NCBI RefSeq assembly: GCF_030052815.1 | Contig: NC_079502.1 | Coordinates: 7,282,103-7,346,102, forward strand | Source of the DNA: Hevea brasiliensis | Lineage: Eukaryota > Streptophyta > Magnoliopsida > Malpighiales > Euphorbiaceae | Length of the DNA: 64,000 nucleotides | Direction of reading: 5' to 3' | Part shown: in pieces, positions 8,785 through 21,172 of the stretch | Numbering within the stretch: the first letter of the stretch is position 1 | Layout of the letters: every line of letters starts with the position of its first letter | Notes under the pieces: generated by a model | The model's input: only the letters and a program-made list of their open reading frames with translations | What the model was told of the DNA's origin: nothing | Database searches by the model: none | Made by a program: the position numbers and the translations under genes

Positions 8785-10887
8785 ATGGCCACGGAGACAT
8801 CATCATCATTATACTGCCTTTTCATCTTCCACCTCTTTCTGTTCATAGTTCATCAACCATCAAATTGCCAACAAGAATATCTAAACAATACCCAGTTGAA
8901 CTGCGATCAAAACCCTTCCATTTCTAAAGGGTATCTTTGCAATGGCAATCAAATGCCATGCCAGTCCTTTCTAACCTTTTTTTCCCGCCCACCCTTTGAC
9001 TTCCCCATTTCCATTGCTTACCTCTTAGGTTCAGAAGCCTCAAGTATAGCCTTGATCAACAACATATCAGTCAATGACAGAATTCCCCCAGAGAAATCTA
9101 TCATAGTTCCTGTTTCTTGTTCATGTACAGGTAGCATTTACCAGCATAATACACCTTACACCATTAAAAGTACAGAAACCTATTTTAGTATAGCAAATGA
9201 CACTTACCAAGGCCTGACTACTTGCCAGGCCCTAATGGGTCAAAACTACTATGACCCCCAAAATCTTCAGGTGGGAACAGAGCTGATGGTTCCACTAAGA
9301 TGTGCTTGTCCAAGTCAAAACCAAACAGAAAATGGAGTGATCTCCTTGTTGATGTATATGGTGACATGGGGAGATTCGATCACATCAATTGCGAATGATT
9401 TTGGGGCCGATGTAGAAAGTATACTTACAGCCAACAGATTGCCACAGAACGGCGTGATCTTTCCCATCACTCCTATATTGGTTCCACTTAAAAGCGATAG
9501 TTGCAAGGTTAATCCAGGAGGGAAGTTCTTTTGCCACTGTCCTAACGGCTATCTTGCAGATGGAGCAGAAGGTCTTAATTGCAGACCAGAGAGTAAAAAG
9601 TTTCCTGTCAAATTGGTTACAGTGTTAGGTATGTCTCTCTCTTTCTTCTTTTTTCACCCAATTTGATTATCATATCCAGCAATTTGTTTATATTGGATCA
9701 CCCATCTATCTACTCCAGGCATCAGCATTGGTATCGGACTGCTATGTTTATTCCTTTTCAGTTACAAGTTATACAAATTCCTAAAGAATAGAAGACACAG
9801 AATTCGTAAAGACAGATTCTTCGAGCGAAATGGTGGCTTCTTGTTGCAACAAAGGCTCTCATATTTTGGAAGAGATAAAAAGTCAAATCTATTTACTGAA
9901 GAGGAGCTGCAACGAGCTACTGACAACTACAACCAGAGTAGATTTCTTGGCCAGGGAGGCTATGGAACTGTATACAAAGGGATGCTACCAGATGGTACCA
10001 TAGTTGCTGTTAAAAGATCAAAAACTATTGACAGAACCCAAATTGAACAATTTATAAATGAGGTTGTGATTCTATCCCAGATAAATCATCGAAACATTGT
10101 GAAGCTTCTTGGTTGTTGTTTGGAAACTGAGTTTCCATTGCTAGTTTATGAGTTCATTTCTAATGGAAACCTTTCCCATCATATTCATGAGCAAGACCAT
10201 GAATCTTCGCTTCCATGGGAGCATCGCTTAAGAATTGCAAGTGAAGTAGCTGGAGCAATAGCATATATGCATTCTGCAGCTTCATCCCCAATCTTCCATA
10301 GAGATATCAAACCTTCAAACATACTCCTAGATGATAAATATGGCGCAAAAATATCAGATTTTGGGACTTCAAGATCAATCCCATTAGACAGAACTCACCT
10401 GACCACTGCAGTACAGGGAACCTTTGGTTACCTAGATCCTGAATACTTCCACACAAGTCAATTCACAGAAAAAAGTGATGTGTACAGTTTTGGGGTTGTG
10501 CTAATAGAACTCCTAGCAGGGGAAAAACCTATCTCTTCTGCCAGATCTGAAGATGAGAGAAACCTTGTAGCACATTTCATATCATCGACAAAGGAGGATC
10601 GCCTTCTAGAAATTTTAGATCCTCGAGTTGCCAAAGAAGGAAGGAAAGAAGATGTTCATGCCATTGCAAAGCTTGCAGTGAGATGTTTGAGATTGAATGG
10701 GAAAAAGAGGCCTACAATGAGAGAAGTAGCAATGGAGCTGGATGGATTGAGGAAGTCTCAAAATTGCATACAAATTGATCAACAGCCTGGGTTGCTGAAA
10801 GATGAAGCATCCCTCATGCACCCTATTGGTGAGCCAGGACAGGACAACATTACCTTTTCCTTGGAAATGGAATCTACCACTTTCTAG
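8785..10887 (+). CDS. Chimeric receptor kinase: three-LysM (LYK4/5-like) ectodomain fused to a WAK-type kinase
   Basis: Two exons, 8785-9628 and 9719-10887, encode 670 residues. Residues 1-28 are a signal peptide. Residues ~40-235 form a three-LysM ectodomain with the Cys-X-Cys linkers typical of LYK proteins (CSC 112-114, CAC 173-175) and LYK4/5-like wording such as [16 protein letters not shown]. Residues 240-266 ([17 protein letters not shown]...C) resemble the EGF-like tail of wall-associated kinases. A membrane segment follows at ~277-298, then WAK-type sequence ([24 protein letters not shown]) and a kinase domain with every key residue: GQGGYG 359-364, Lys380, HRD 475-477, Asn482, DFG 495-497. 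The intron is in phase 1, just before the membrane segment, and separates the two ancestral modules. Known LYK4/5 receptors bind chitin oligomers but have weak or dead kinases; this one should be active. Its ligand is unknown. Confidence 0.93.
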
Positions 10888-11084
10888 ATTTCATCAGCTT
10901 TATGCATAGCATTTGCTTGCAAAGAATTCAAAGTTATGAATTATCTGGCATTCATGATCTGATCTATGTTTTCCCTTTCCAACCATTTGAAGATCCAATT
11001 CCATGTGCCCTTCTTCTAGTGTCAAATGATTACTATGATATTATTGACAATTAAATAAAATTATTGAAATTTATTTCTCCAATT
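10888..11084 (+). other. 3' untranslated region/spacer after the receptor gene
   Basis: AT-rich sequence with an ATTAAATAAAATTA stretch at about 11050 that could serve for polyadenylation. It ends at the target duplication of the LINE. Confidence 0.4.
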
Positions 11085-11100
11085 TTCTCTTTGTTCATGA

Positions 11101-12093
11101 GATATGTATGAAGGAGCAACTACTATTGTGCGTACAGTGGGAGGGGACACAAGAGATTTTCCGATCTCAATTGGATTACACCAAGGATCAGCCATAAGCC
11201 CTTACCTTTTTACATTAGTTTTAGATGAATTGATGAAATATATACAAGAGAGTATTCCTTGGTGCATGATGTTTGCGAATGATATTATTCTGATTAATGA
11301 GACACGAGAAGGAGTTAATAGAAAACTAGAAAGCTAGAGCTTTGGAGAAATACTCTAGAATCAAAGGGTTTTAAGTTAAGTAGAACGAAAACAGAATACA
11401 TGCATTGCAAGTTCAGTGAAGGCCAAACGGATGATAGGGAAGGAGTTAGTTTGAATGGAGTTGTACTGTCCCAAAGTAATCACTTTAAATATCTAGGCTC
11501 AGTCATTCAAGTAGATAGGGGATGTGAGGAGGATGTTAGTCACAGGATTAAAGCCGGATGGTTAAAGTGGAGACGTGGCACGGGAGTTTTTTGTGATCGC
11601 AAGATTCCCAATAAGTTGAATAAGTTGAAAGGAAAATTTTACCGTACAGCCATACGACCGGCTATGTTATATGGTAGTGAGTGTTGGATATTGAAAGAGT
11701 CGTATGCGTCTAAGATAAGAGTTGCAGAGATGAGAATGTTAAGGTGGATGAGTGGCCATACTAGACTAGATAAAGTCCGTAATGAGAGTATTAGAGAAAA
11801 GATAGAAGTGGTGCCAATTGAAGATAAGTTGAGAGAAAGAAGATTGAGGTGGTTTGGTCATGTGAAGCGTAAACATACGAAGGCTCCAGTTAGACAAGTA
11901 GAGCACATTAGGTTAGAGGATAGAAAGAAAAAAGGGGTAGACCTAAATTGACTTGGAGGAGAGTAGTACAATATGATCTAGAATGATCTAGAAGCATTAC
12001 ATATTTTCTGAGGATTTAACCCAAAATGGAGAAAGCGAATCCATATAGCCACTCTAAATTTTTTGAATAAAAGCTTAGTTGAGTTGAGTTGAG
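11101..12093 (+). mobile_element. 5'-truncated RTE-type LINE insertion with decayed reverse transcriptase
   Basis: Translation of 11104-11337 gives the late part of a reverse transcriptase (GLHQGSAISPYLFTLVLDEL, then FANDIILINET where active copies have FADD). After a frame break, 11400-11951 continues with the thumb/C-terminal region (YLGSVIQ, AMLYGSECW, RLRWFGHVKR). The insertion ends in a (TTGAG)n tail at about 12077-12093. The 16-bp sequence TTCTCTTTGTTCATGA flanks it at 11085-11100 and 12094-12109, an exact target-site duplication. The YADD-type aspartate change (N) and the frame breaks show it is dead. It inserted downstream of the receptor gene in the same orientation. Confidence 0.92.
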
Positions 12094-12109
12094 TTCTCTT
12101 TGTTCATGA

Positions 12110-12931
12110 AGATTTATTTCTCTTGATCTCTTTATTCTTCCTATTGGTTCTACATCAGTTATATCCATATGAGATATTATTTGCTTTGGCTTTAAGATTC
12201 ACACGTTTTTGTCCTTAAAAAGGAACAAACAACCCCACGATTTTGTCCATAAAATGGAACCTCGAGGGAGAGGGAGATTCTAGCCCCTAGTAGATGTGGG
12301 ATTTTGTATCATCATATATCAAACATACACAGAATTCAATCCAAATTTGGACTAGCAGAATTATTACGTGTAGCGGCATCAAATATCATTGTTACTTACA
12401 CAAGGTCCCATTCCATCCCATCTCTGCGCCATAGTATGTCAAGAGGCTATTGCTCTATCTCTTACATCAAACTTATTGAAAGCTTATGCATTATCATAGA
12501 CAAAACACAGTGCTTCTATTAACCACAACACGAGACTCAAATTAGTACAATACAAGAAAGGAAGAAAAGCAGCACACCTGACGGGCGTCCACAAAGCTTC
12601 TAATTTTTGAATTTGGATGCTCAGGTAATGTTTTAAGAAAGATCGAGGTCTTACCACTACAAGGCACTTTCATGACTCAAATACCAAGCATATATTTCCA
12701 TTTTCCAAATCTACTTGCAGATTGTTCCCAGCAGTTAGAAGATCAAGCTAATTAGCCATGGCCTTGACCCACAAACTTACCAGACGTCTTTACTTGTATC
12801 ATCTTGATTAATGGGTATTCTAAGAACAAATTCAAGAGTAAAACTTATTCATGAAATGGTTGATGAGAGGTTCTCCGCAAATTCCAGCACCACAGCCCTG
12901 GTAACAGAAAAGTTATAAGATGCCCTAAATT
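12110..12931. other. Spacer, no supported gene
   Basis: I found no continuous coding region. A minus-strand segment near 12850-12900 (AVVLEFAENLSS-like) may belong to the relic at 12932-13330. Confidence 0.4.
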
Positions 12932-13330
12932 TCACCCATCACCCATCACATTGTAACAGCAATTAGTATCATAAAATTCCTCAATTTGAATTTGTTTGAA
13001 CATTAAAACCATTCTAACTTGAATTTGTGGGTTGCCTGGATAAACTGCTGAAGTGGCCATAAAAAGCTGTTTCACCTCATCATCTTGTGCCAATTTCTCA
13101 ATCTCACCGCCTCCATTCTTCATCTGGGCACAACAAATCCACGCATTAACACTGTTATGATAGTGAACAAAATGTTCAAATTCCCTCTTCCTCCAAGATG
13201 CCCTTCAAGTTCAGCAAATTTACCCCTTGCCCATTTACTCCGCTAGCTTTTCCATCTCATGCCGTTTGGCCAGAGAAGCTACGGTCTGGAGGGGAAGGAA
13301 GATTCCAACCCAGCTTCGTGGCAGCGGCCT
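12932..13330 (-). pseudogene. Unrecognised minus-strand gene relic
   Basis: On the minus strand, 13123 down to about 13020 reads like protein (EIEKLAQDDEVKQLFMATSA, YPGNPQIQ) and is preceded by a good acceptor (tgcccag). Upstream, at about 13245-13285, another protein-like piece reads VASLAKRHEMEKLAE. A third possible piece lies near 12860-12900. I could not join the pieces in a consistent frame and do not recognise the family. It could be a decayed or multi-exon gene. Confidence 0.25.
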
Positions 13331-15459
13331 AATGCATGCGATGTGTGAATTGTATGTGGGAGTGGGATTTTTGTGTGATAGGTAAGGATGGCATTTATTT
13401 TCAATTTTGGCATGGACTCATATAATTGCTTAAATAAATCCTTTAAATTTTATCCCTTGATTGGATTGAGAGAAATAATAAAAAGAAAAGAAATATAATT
13501 TATCACATTTTCTTTATTTGAATAGCAAATAAAGAAAAAAAAAGAATAAATAAAGAAAAATGAAAAAAATTATATTTCTCAATTTTTTCTCATGAACTCA
13601 AAATATTTTTCTCTAATTTAGAGTGAAATAGAGAAAAATAAAGAGAATTATGTACCATTTATATTAAAATTACTTACACACTCTTAATATCATATAATAA
13701 TAAAATTATAAGTTCATGGTAATTAACTAATTTTGTTAGGAGAGAAATTTTCTCTATTTTAACAAAGTATCCAAACAATGGAAAAGAAATTTATTTTCTT
13801 TTATCTTCTTTTCTCTTCATTTCTCCTTTTTAATTTCCCTTCAATTTACTTGCTCAATTAAAAATCCCAACAAATGGGTAAAAGTAAATTAAATAAACTT
13901 TTATTATTTTGAGTCAAATGAGACTTTAACTTTTAAAATAAAGATAAAAAAGAAGCAACTGTAATTTGCTTCTAATATAAATCTTATTAAGGCTCGTCAT
14001 TAATTCTTTATGTTTAATTTGCAATATCCTAATAATTAAAATAATAAATTTTTCTTTACTGAATGGTTTAAGAAACTTATCTGTGAGATTAATAAACTTC
14101 AATAAATAAATTTCTTCAACTATTATGCAAATAATAATTTATCAATTTTCTTTAAAATGCAACATATTTCCACTGAGGTGTAGCCAATCATATCATACGT
14201 AAGTTTACTGATGAAAACTCTATACACTAAAAGATTTTTACACACAACCTTTACTAGATTTATATTAGAGATAAATTATAATTAAGCCTTTTTTTTACCT
14301 ATTTTTAAAAGTTAAAGAGTTTATTTATTCACAAAATAGTAAAAAAAAAAGACTAATTTGATTTATTTTTAAGATTTGAATGACTTATTTTATTTTTTTC
14401 TAAAAAATTGAATAATTTAAATAGACTTCAAAATATTTTAAAAATTTATATAAATATTTAACATAATTTTAAGAGTCTAAATAAACATCTTACCTATTTT
14501 CAATTATCCAAATCCATTTCATTTCTAATTATTAAATAATTATGCAAAAATATCCAAACCTGCTTAATTTTATATAATACATAGTCATCAAATCTAATAA
14601 ATATAACATATATATTTACAAGTTTCAATAGAAATTGAAATTTACAAGTTGCAACATATTTAATTGCCACAAGATTGAAAAAAAAAAAGTTAATTCGAAC
14701 TTTTATGGGTATATATTATACACTTTATTTAGACTTAAAATTTGTTTGCAGGTTGTTAGTGAAGAATGAAGAATAATGGCTTAAAATTCAATTAAATTCT
14801 CGCAGTTACTGCAAAGTTTAATTTAGTTTATTTTTATTTTTTTTTAATTTAATTTAAAATTTTAAATTTAACCTCAATTTAATCAAAAATAAAAAAATAA
14901 GGAATTGACATTTTTAATTTTTAGCTTAAGCTAAGAAATTTAGTTTTAAAATTAAAAAATTAAACTTTTTTATTTTGATTTAAATCAAAAAATTTAACTT
15001 ATAAATTTTAATTTTTTAGATTTATATTAATTTAGATAAAAAATTAAGAATAAGCTAAATTAAATTTATCCAATAAATATAAGATTAATAGAGTATTTGA
15101 TACAAAATTAATAAAAAATAATAATTACATTTATAACTTATTTTAATACTATTCAATTAACTTTTTATCTTGTTACTATTTACTTTTTTTTTAAAATTAA
15201 AAATTAATTTTAAAAATTTAAATTAATAATTATACTATTTAAAAAATTATAATTTATAAAATAATATTTAACACTTAAGTTTTTAACATACGAGCAAACA
15301 CATCTTAAATTAAATATTATGCTGGAGAATAATTCAATTATGTATTGGCATTGAGTTTTACCAATTTCAATCATTAGGCTGGACAGCGAGGCCTCCGATG
15401 AACAACCACCACCCATCTACAGTGCAGACCACCAACAAAAACAGAAGATCCCAAAACAT
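13331..15459. other. AT-rich intergenic spacer
   Basis: More than 2 kb of very AT-rich DNA without a supported gene. Positions ~13430-13860 have purine-rich and pyrimidine-rich ends that are loosely complementary and could be a degraded MITE, but I cannot fix the borders. Confidence 0.5.
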
Positions 15460-15467
15460 TATATAAT
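15460..15467 (+). promoter_or_regulatory. Probable TATA box of the SLC35F-like transporter gene
   Basis: TATATAAT lies about 20-30 bases before a CT-rich leader (from about 15490). The leader appears to be spliced: donor tgcaag|gtaata at 15580/15581 and a likely acceptor ttccag at 15857, giving a second leader exon up to the ATG at 15956. Confidence 0.5.
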
Positions 15468-15955
15468 CAGGTCAGACGATGCTGTCTCGTCGCAGGGAGC
15501 TCTGGTTAAGGGTTCTCTAGCTGTCTCTCTGTTTCCTCGCAAAAAACGACAGCATAAATCTAACGTTGATTTTCTGCAAGGTAATAGATGCAAAGATCAT
15601 TCTTTTTTTCAATTTCTTTCCGATGCATATTATCTTTACAGATGCAAAATTAACGTCAAACGTGATATTGTGCTAATGTTATACGTTAATGGGTTCAATT
15701 AGTGGGTTTAAGAAATTAAGGGTTCTACTTATGTTTCTTTTTTTTTTTTTTTAACTTTATCGTTATTTTTAATTCATGTTTGTTCGGTTTTGCCTTTTTC
15801 ATATTAGGTAAGGCTTCGATGTAAACTGTGAGATGGGGTTATGCAGTGATTTTCCAGTATATGAGTTTTATTGATAGAGTTATATGCTATATTTGAAATA
15901 TCTGAGCTTTCTTGGAGAATTGAGGCGTGTTTGATTCAATATTGAGCTCTGAAGT

Positions 15956-18403
15956 ATGAAAACTAAAGTTTGGAGATGGGTTTTAGGTTTGATATACATA
16001 GTTGCTGTTGCAACTATCTGGATAGCTGCTAGTTTTGTTGTTCAATCTGTTGTAGATGCTGGGGTTTCACCATTTCTCGTTACATACATTTGCAATTCAT
16101 TGTTTGTGATTTACATTCCCTTAGTTGAAATTGGGCGCTATTTAGAGGATTCTTATGGAAGCTTGTTTTTCTGGAGGAATAAAAAGAGCAGCCCTTTACA
16201 AGAATTGGGAGATTCAGAGGAGGTCGTTCTTCTAGGAGAGAGTGATATGGGTGCAAAAGTTGATGGTTTGAATCCATCTGTTCCTTTGGAAGAGGGAGAA
16301 AGTAGTCATCATGGAGATGGTGTTGGTTCACCAGTGGAATTTACCTCACATTCCATTGAAAGGATCTTACCTTTAGAAGAGGCTAATAAAGGAGTTGATG
16401 CCAAAGGGCGATGGACACGCACTAGAGTGGCAAAGGTCAGCTTGCTAATATGCCCATTTTGGTTTCTTGCACAGCTGACTTTCAATCTGTCATTGAAGTA
16501 TACTACAGTGACGGTAAGCATCTTTCAATTCTGTGTCATGCCTGTGTCTTTATTCATCATGTTGCTGGAATTAAGTTTTCCCCCATGTTTTGTGCAGTCA
16601 AATACCATTTTAAGTACTGCTTCCAGCCTTTTCACCTTTTTGGTCTCTCTGGCATTCCTGGGTGAAAAGTTCACTTGGGTGAAGCTTGTTAGTGTTCTCC
16701 TCTGCATGGCTGGGACTATAATTGTCAGCTTGGGAGACTCAAAAACTGGTTTAAGCGCAATTGCTTCAAACCCTCTTCTTGGAGATTTTCTTGCTCTCAT
16801 ATCAGCCGGGTTGTATTCAGTGTACATTACACTCATTCGCCTAAAATTGCCTGATGATGATGATGATGGAAAGAGTGGTCAAGCCAGTATGGCACAGTTC
16901 CTTGGATTCCTAGGGCTTTTCAACCTCTTCATTTTCCTTCCCATTCCCCTTATACTGGATTTCACCATGTTAGAGCCGTTTAATATGATTACCTGGAAGC
17001 AGTTTGGTCTAATCATTGGCAAAGGTTTGTATTTCACGTCTTGCTTGGCATTTGAAAGTTTAGCTGCATTGTTTCAACTTTGTGCAATAAGCCTTGAAAT
17101 TGTTCAATGATACATCTTAGTCCAAATACATGAATTAGCCCATTAGCTAGCTGGGAAAAATTCAGTGCACCCTCACTTTCTTTTTCCACCTAATGCACCA
17201 TTATGCTTTTCTTTTTGCAACAAATTGGTAAGATTTCTTGGGCTTTTGGTTATTCAGGTTATTCTTGCGCTTTTGGTTTATGAGAAAATAGAGACGAAAT
17301 GGAATGAATTTAATGAATATTTCTTATGTTCACCTTTATAGTGATTAACAAGAAAGAGGCGATATCTGATTTCGCTTTTTGTTAAGGGTCGAAATTTCGT
17401 TTATCTTTATGACTAGGGATATCCCTGCATATATTATGTCTAGGGATGATAATAAAAATTAAAACTGTGATGTATTGAATGTAGTTGACATGCTACATCA
17501 TAATAGTCCACTATCTAATGCTAGAACATTTCTGAAAGTAGTTGATCAATGCCTTGTCTTTCTTGTGTTTCCTTGCCAATCTGAATTTGCCAGCCATTTT
17601 TAACAAGCTACTCTTACACTTTTTTATCTTTTCTCATTTGCATAATCTCTTTTGTGCAACCAGAGGAATGATCAGATCTGGTGGATGTTATTCTATCCAC
17701 TTTCGTGTAGCATAAGAGAACTTAGCCCATCATTATTGATATTTGTTGTTCTTTTATCAGAAAGAAAAGGAATGTTTTGCCATTTTGACATATCAGATTA
17801 TCTTTCATTTGAGAGGTTTATTACTTATAACATAATCAATAAACTACGTGAGCTAGTCGTTTTTTTGGCTTGGGCGTAGTGTCATACCATCATATGACTA
17901 GAAATAGGTTCCAGATATTCTTTTCTATAACTGGGAGAGAAAGTGTGGAATCGCAATTTTTTTCCTCTTTTATTTCCTAGATATGATTGATTACATGATG
18001 TAGATAATATTGGATTGAAGAACCTGCTTCTTCAGCAATTAGCATCCAACTTTGTTTCATATTTCTTTTCCTTTTTCCAACTTAAACAGGCTTGTTAGAT
18101 AATGTGTTGAGTGACTATTTATGGGCAAAGGCTGTTCTTTTGACAACCACCACAGTTGCAACAGCTGGTCTTACAATTCAGGTTCCATTAGCAGCTATTA
18201 TAGATTCACTAACAGGCAACGCCCCTCGCTTCATGGATTACCTTGGAGCCATGGCTGTGATGATTGGGTTTGCTGGAATTAACATTCCTTCTGATACTTG
18301 TAGCCAATCAATAGAAGCAAGTGTTGAATCAGAAAACCAAACTCTTAATTCAACTCATCAAGATCAGTCACCATCCCCGCAAGGAGCAGTTGGCATTTCA
18401 TAG
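15956..18403 (+). CDS. SLC35F5-like solute transporter (drug/metabolite transporter superfamily)
   Basis: Three coding exons, 15956-16513, 16598-17024 and 18090-18403, encode 432 residues. The protein is a multi-span membrane protein of the EamA/DMT fold, closest to plant proteins annotated as SLC35 family F or yeast YML018C-like. Visible parts are a first membrane span (WVLGLIYIVAVATIW), a long hydrophilic loop (~70-155), then spans including LICPFWFLAQLTFNLSL, SNTILSTASSLFTFLVSLAFLGEKFT and the WVKLVSVLLCMAGTIIVSLG repeat. An Asp-rich loop (DDDDDG) precedes the last spans, and the C-terminal tail is hydrophilic. The substrate is unknown; family members sit in vacuolar or Golgi membranes. 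The gene is intact and converges on the DeSI gene 380 bp away. Confidence 0.9.
16514..16597 (+). other. 84-nt in-frame, hydrophobic intron of the transporter gene
   Basis: The borders are gtgacg|gtaagc and tgtgcag|tcaaat; splicing gives KYTTVT-SNTILS as in the family. The intron is exactly 28 codons, has no stop in frame, and would encode a strongly hydrophobic segment (VSIFQFCVMPVSLFIMLLEL...). Retention would therefore add a possible membrane span. Confidence 0.8.
17025..18089 (+). other. Second intron of the transporter gene
   Basis: A 1,065-base intron, donor aaag|gtttgt and acceptor aaacag|gcttg, that restores GKGLLDNVLSDYLWAKAV. I see no element or second gene in it. Confidence 0.8.
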
Positions 18404-18783
18404 CGTAATATTGGTAGTTCTGTTAAATCACTACACAATCTTCAGTGATTTACTAGTGCATATGGAGCAATGCTTTTCACTGGAATTATTGAAAGTGCTA
18501 CACAGCTGTCATTCTTTAATTTAGCAATTGAACAGTAAAAAGTATTAGCATTCAAAGGTATTAGCTGGTACCACTCTAGCCATTTTGTCAGGCTCTGTTT
18601 CCTAATGTGTATTTTCCTTCCTCTTTATGTAATAGAAGAAATAGATAGTGTGATATATTAATTTCTCTGTTCATATTGAGCAGAGTCATAATTTGCAGCA
18701 GTAACACATTCAACAGGTTATGATGGATATGACATCAAAACCACTGTCTGAAGTCAATTGCTGTCATAATTTCTAACTCAGAT

Positions 18784-21172
18784 TCAATGCAAATTCCCAT
18801 ATCTTTGCATCACTCTCCTAGTTGCAAGAGCCGCAGCTTCACTTGCATGCAGTGTACCAGTAGCCTTGATTGCAGCAAATTCACGATCGATCTCCTCCTG
18901 CACCTTGCTCCGAGCATCCCCAATAGGGTCTGCTGCAACGCCATTAACCGACTGCTTCTCTACTGCTGCAGAAGGCTTGACAGCACGAGGTATTGACTTC
19001 TCTGACGTTGTTCGCTCCTTAGACTTGGTGTCTTCAGATTTAACAACTTCATCGGTCGCTCTGACAACTTTGTTTGTGGATGGACTAGGACCATTAACTC
19101 TGGATTTCTTAACATTTGTTGCAGCTGGTGAAGGCTGAGGCCTGAATTGTGGAGCTTGTGGGACAGCTCCTGCTCTCAATGTTGTCTCCAGATTTTGCAT
19201 CATAGGCACTACAATTCAAAAGAATAGGCATTAGATGATCAACCATTAAAATGAATGAGTAGACAAGCTCGACTGTTGATCACTAGAATTAGGCAAACAA
19301 ATGGACAATCCATCAGAACTCAAATGACAAGTCCATATAATTCGATAACAATCTGAACTTCATGAATGTATCGCAGAATTCAGTATCCCCAAAAAAGGTT
19401 TCTTTTTTGCTTATTTCCAATAAAAAAGAAAAACGAGGTAGAGGAAGCATTTGATTGCCTTTACTTCGCCGTTAAGAAAATTGTAGAATCAAGGTTATAC
19501 ATTTGAAATCATAAAAAGACTAGAATACATTAAAAAGCATTCACAAATAATCTATATTTCCATTCTACAGAATTAAATAAGGCAAAGTAGGCAAAGAATA
19601 GGTGGCAACTCACTTATAAGAGCACCCATTGGACTGCGCATAACTTCATTAGGGAGCTGAAGAATATATTGTGGAATGGTTGCACCCACCAAAAATTGTG
19701 CAACCTCATTGCTGAAGTTGTTGCAGTTGTGAGTAAGCAAACTGTATGTTTCAGCTGCATAGCGGGGGCTAATTTCCTGCAAATACAATTCAAATACATC
19801 TTGTGGTACATGTGTGATGCCCAAATCTACCACTTTAATTGGCGTTCCATATGGAGTTCTTCTAGCAGAGTCATGCTGTATGCCTCCTCCAAAATAGTAT
19901 TCATTACCATATACCACTACTCCTGTGTGCCTAACATGCACAAGAAAAAATAAATAAGACAGAAAATAAGCAAAAGAAGCAGCCAATAATTAAATGCTCT
20001 GAACCTTGTAGATTTTGATGGCACAAAAAAAAGGAAACATGTTAACAACCTATGCAAGATTAGCGACTTAAGTCAATAAAGAGTTGGATTTAATCTGTAT
20101 CCCTCAACACAGATGGTGCTTTTAAGGTTAGTTTCGTGATAGCTACAGCTGGTGGTCTAATCAGAGACCACATTTGAGCTTGTGTTCATGGGTTTACAAC
20201 AAGGAATGGGAACTGTAATCCAGTCCAAGGGCGTTTTGTTTCCTTCAAGGCTTATATGTTGTATACGATAAAAAATGTAAATGAGTTATTTTGTAGATTA
20301 GTTCATGTCTAGCGACTGTGTTGAAGGCAGGCGACTGCTAAGTGAATGACAAAATCAGCAACATCGACATTCCATAGCAGTGATGCATGTGATTGATTTT
20401 TGTGTCAGGCCAACCATCTCGTACACAAGCTAGTCCACACATACTAAAATCAATTGCATAGCGTGAAGAGTGAATCGATACTGCAACCTCTGACCTAAAC
20501 TAAACTTTTGACCTTGGTTCTCTTAATCGAGTCTCAATTAGTGTGTTGTGTTTGACTTATTTGTTTGAGAAATTCTAAGAGAGAGAGAGTGTTTATGTAT
20601 ACATAACAACAGTTAATAGTTGTGCATGCATTAAAGGGTTCGCAAGGTGTGTTTGTATTAAGTGTTTAGCTTATCCTAGAATTTTCGTTGCAGTCTTATA
20701 AATTTTAAGTGATAATGAATAATTCACTCCTTTCTCTAATTTAAGTTCAAGTTTCTGGATCTGAAACTTGTGACTCAGTAGTTGAGTGCTCCTTTTCTTC
20801 CTATCCGCCTCGTAAACTTTTTCAACTCGAATAACAATATCCAAGGGGTGCAGAAATTATGATGGTAATTGGCATGAGCTTGAATTTCCAGATTTCTAAA
20901 TGCAGATATACCATATCCAGACACTATGCATTTGTTTCCCTCCCTGCACTATAAACTTACCAAATGCCCTCAATAGCTTTACCCAAAAACGTTGTGGAAA
21001 GCCGACGTGCCAATCCTTGGCTGAGGTCATACACATTTAAGATAACCCTGTGACCCTCCTGGCACCAATTTAAACTGATGAGCAATAATCAACGCCACTG
21101 GGAATGGATCACTAGCAAAGCATGCAGAGACTTAAATTTTTAGGATATAACAGCATTTCATACCTCTGCCAT
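18784..21172 (-). CDS. DeSI-like PPPDE thiol isopeptidase (AT3G07090-type)
   Basis: Four coding exons in transcript order: 21172-21164, 21058-20961, 19930-19614, 19208-18784, giving 282 residues. The N-terminus reads [20 protein letters not shown]. The PPPDE/DUF862 fold spans ~5-150 with the expected catalytic pair: His37 ([20 protein letters not shown]) and Cys105 ([12 protein letters not shown]). In animals this family removes SUMO from some substrates; in plants the substrates are mostly unknown. The C-terminal ~110 residues are a low-complexity Ser/Pro/Lys linker ending in a helical segment ([20 protein letters not shown]). The first coding exon holds only ATGGCAGAG. A 5' leader exon likely lies at about 21749-21900 (donor ataag|gtgcgt), making the ATG exon about 12 bases long. 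The gene is intact. Confidence 0.92.
19931..20960 (-). other. Large intron of the DeSI gene
   Basis: A 1,030-base intron between the exons ending ...EGI and starting ...HTGVVV, splitting the Trp36 codon. It has a short GA run near 20579 but no element that I recognise. Confidence 0.75.

Noticed and set aside
16309..16836. Several antisense and shifted frames across the transporter exons
   Set aside because: Shadows of the well-supported transporter reading frame.
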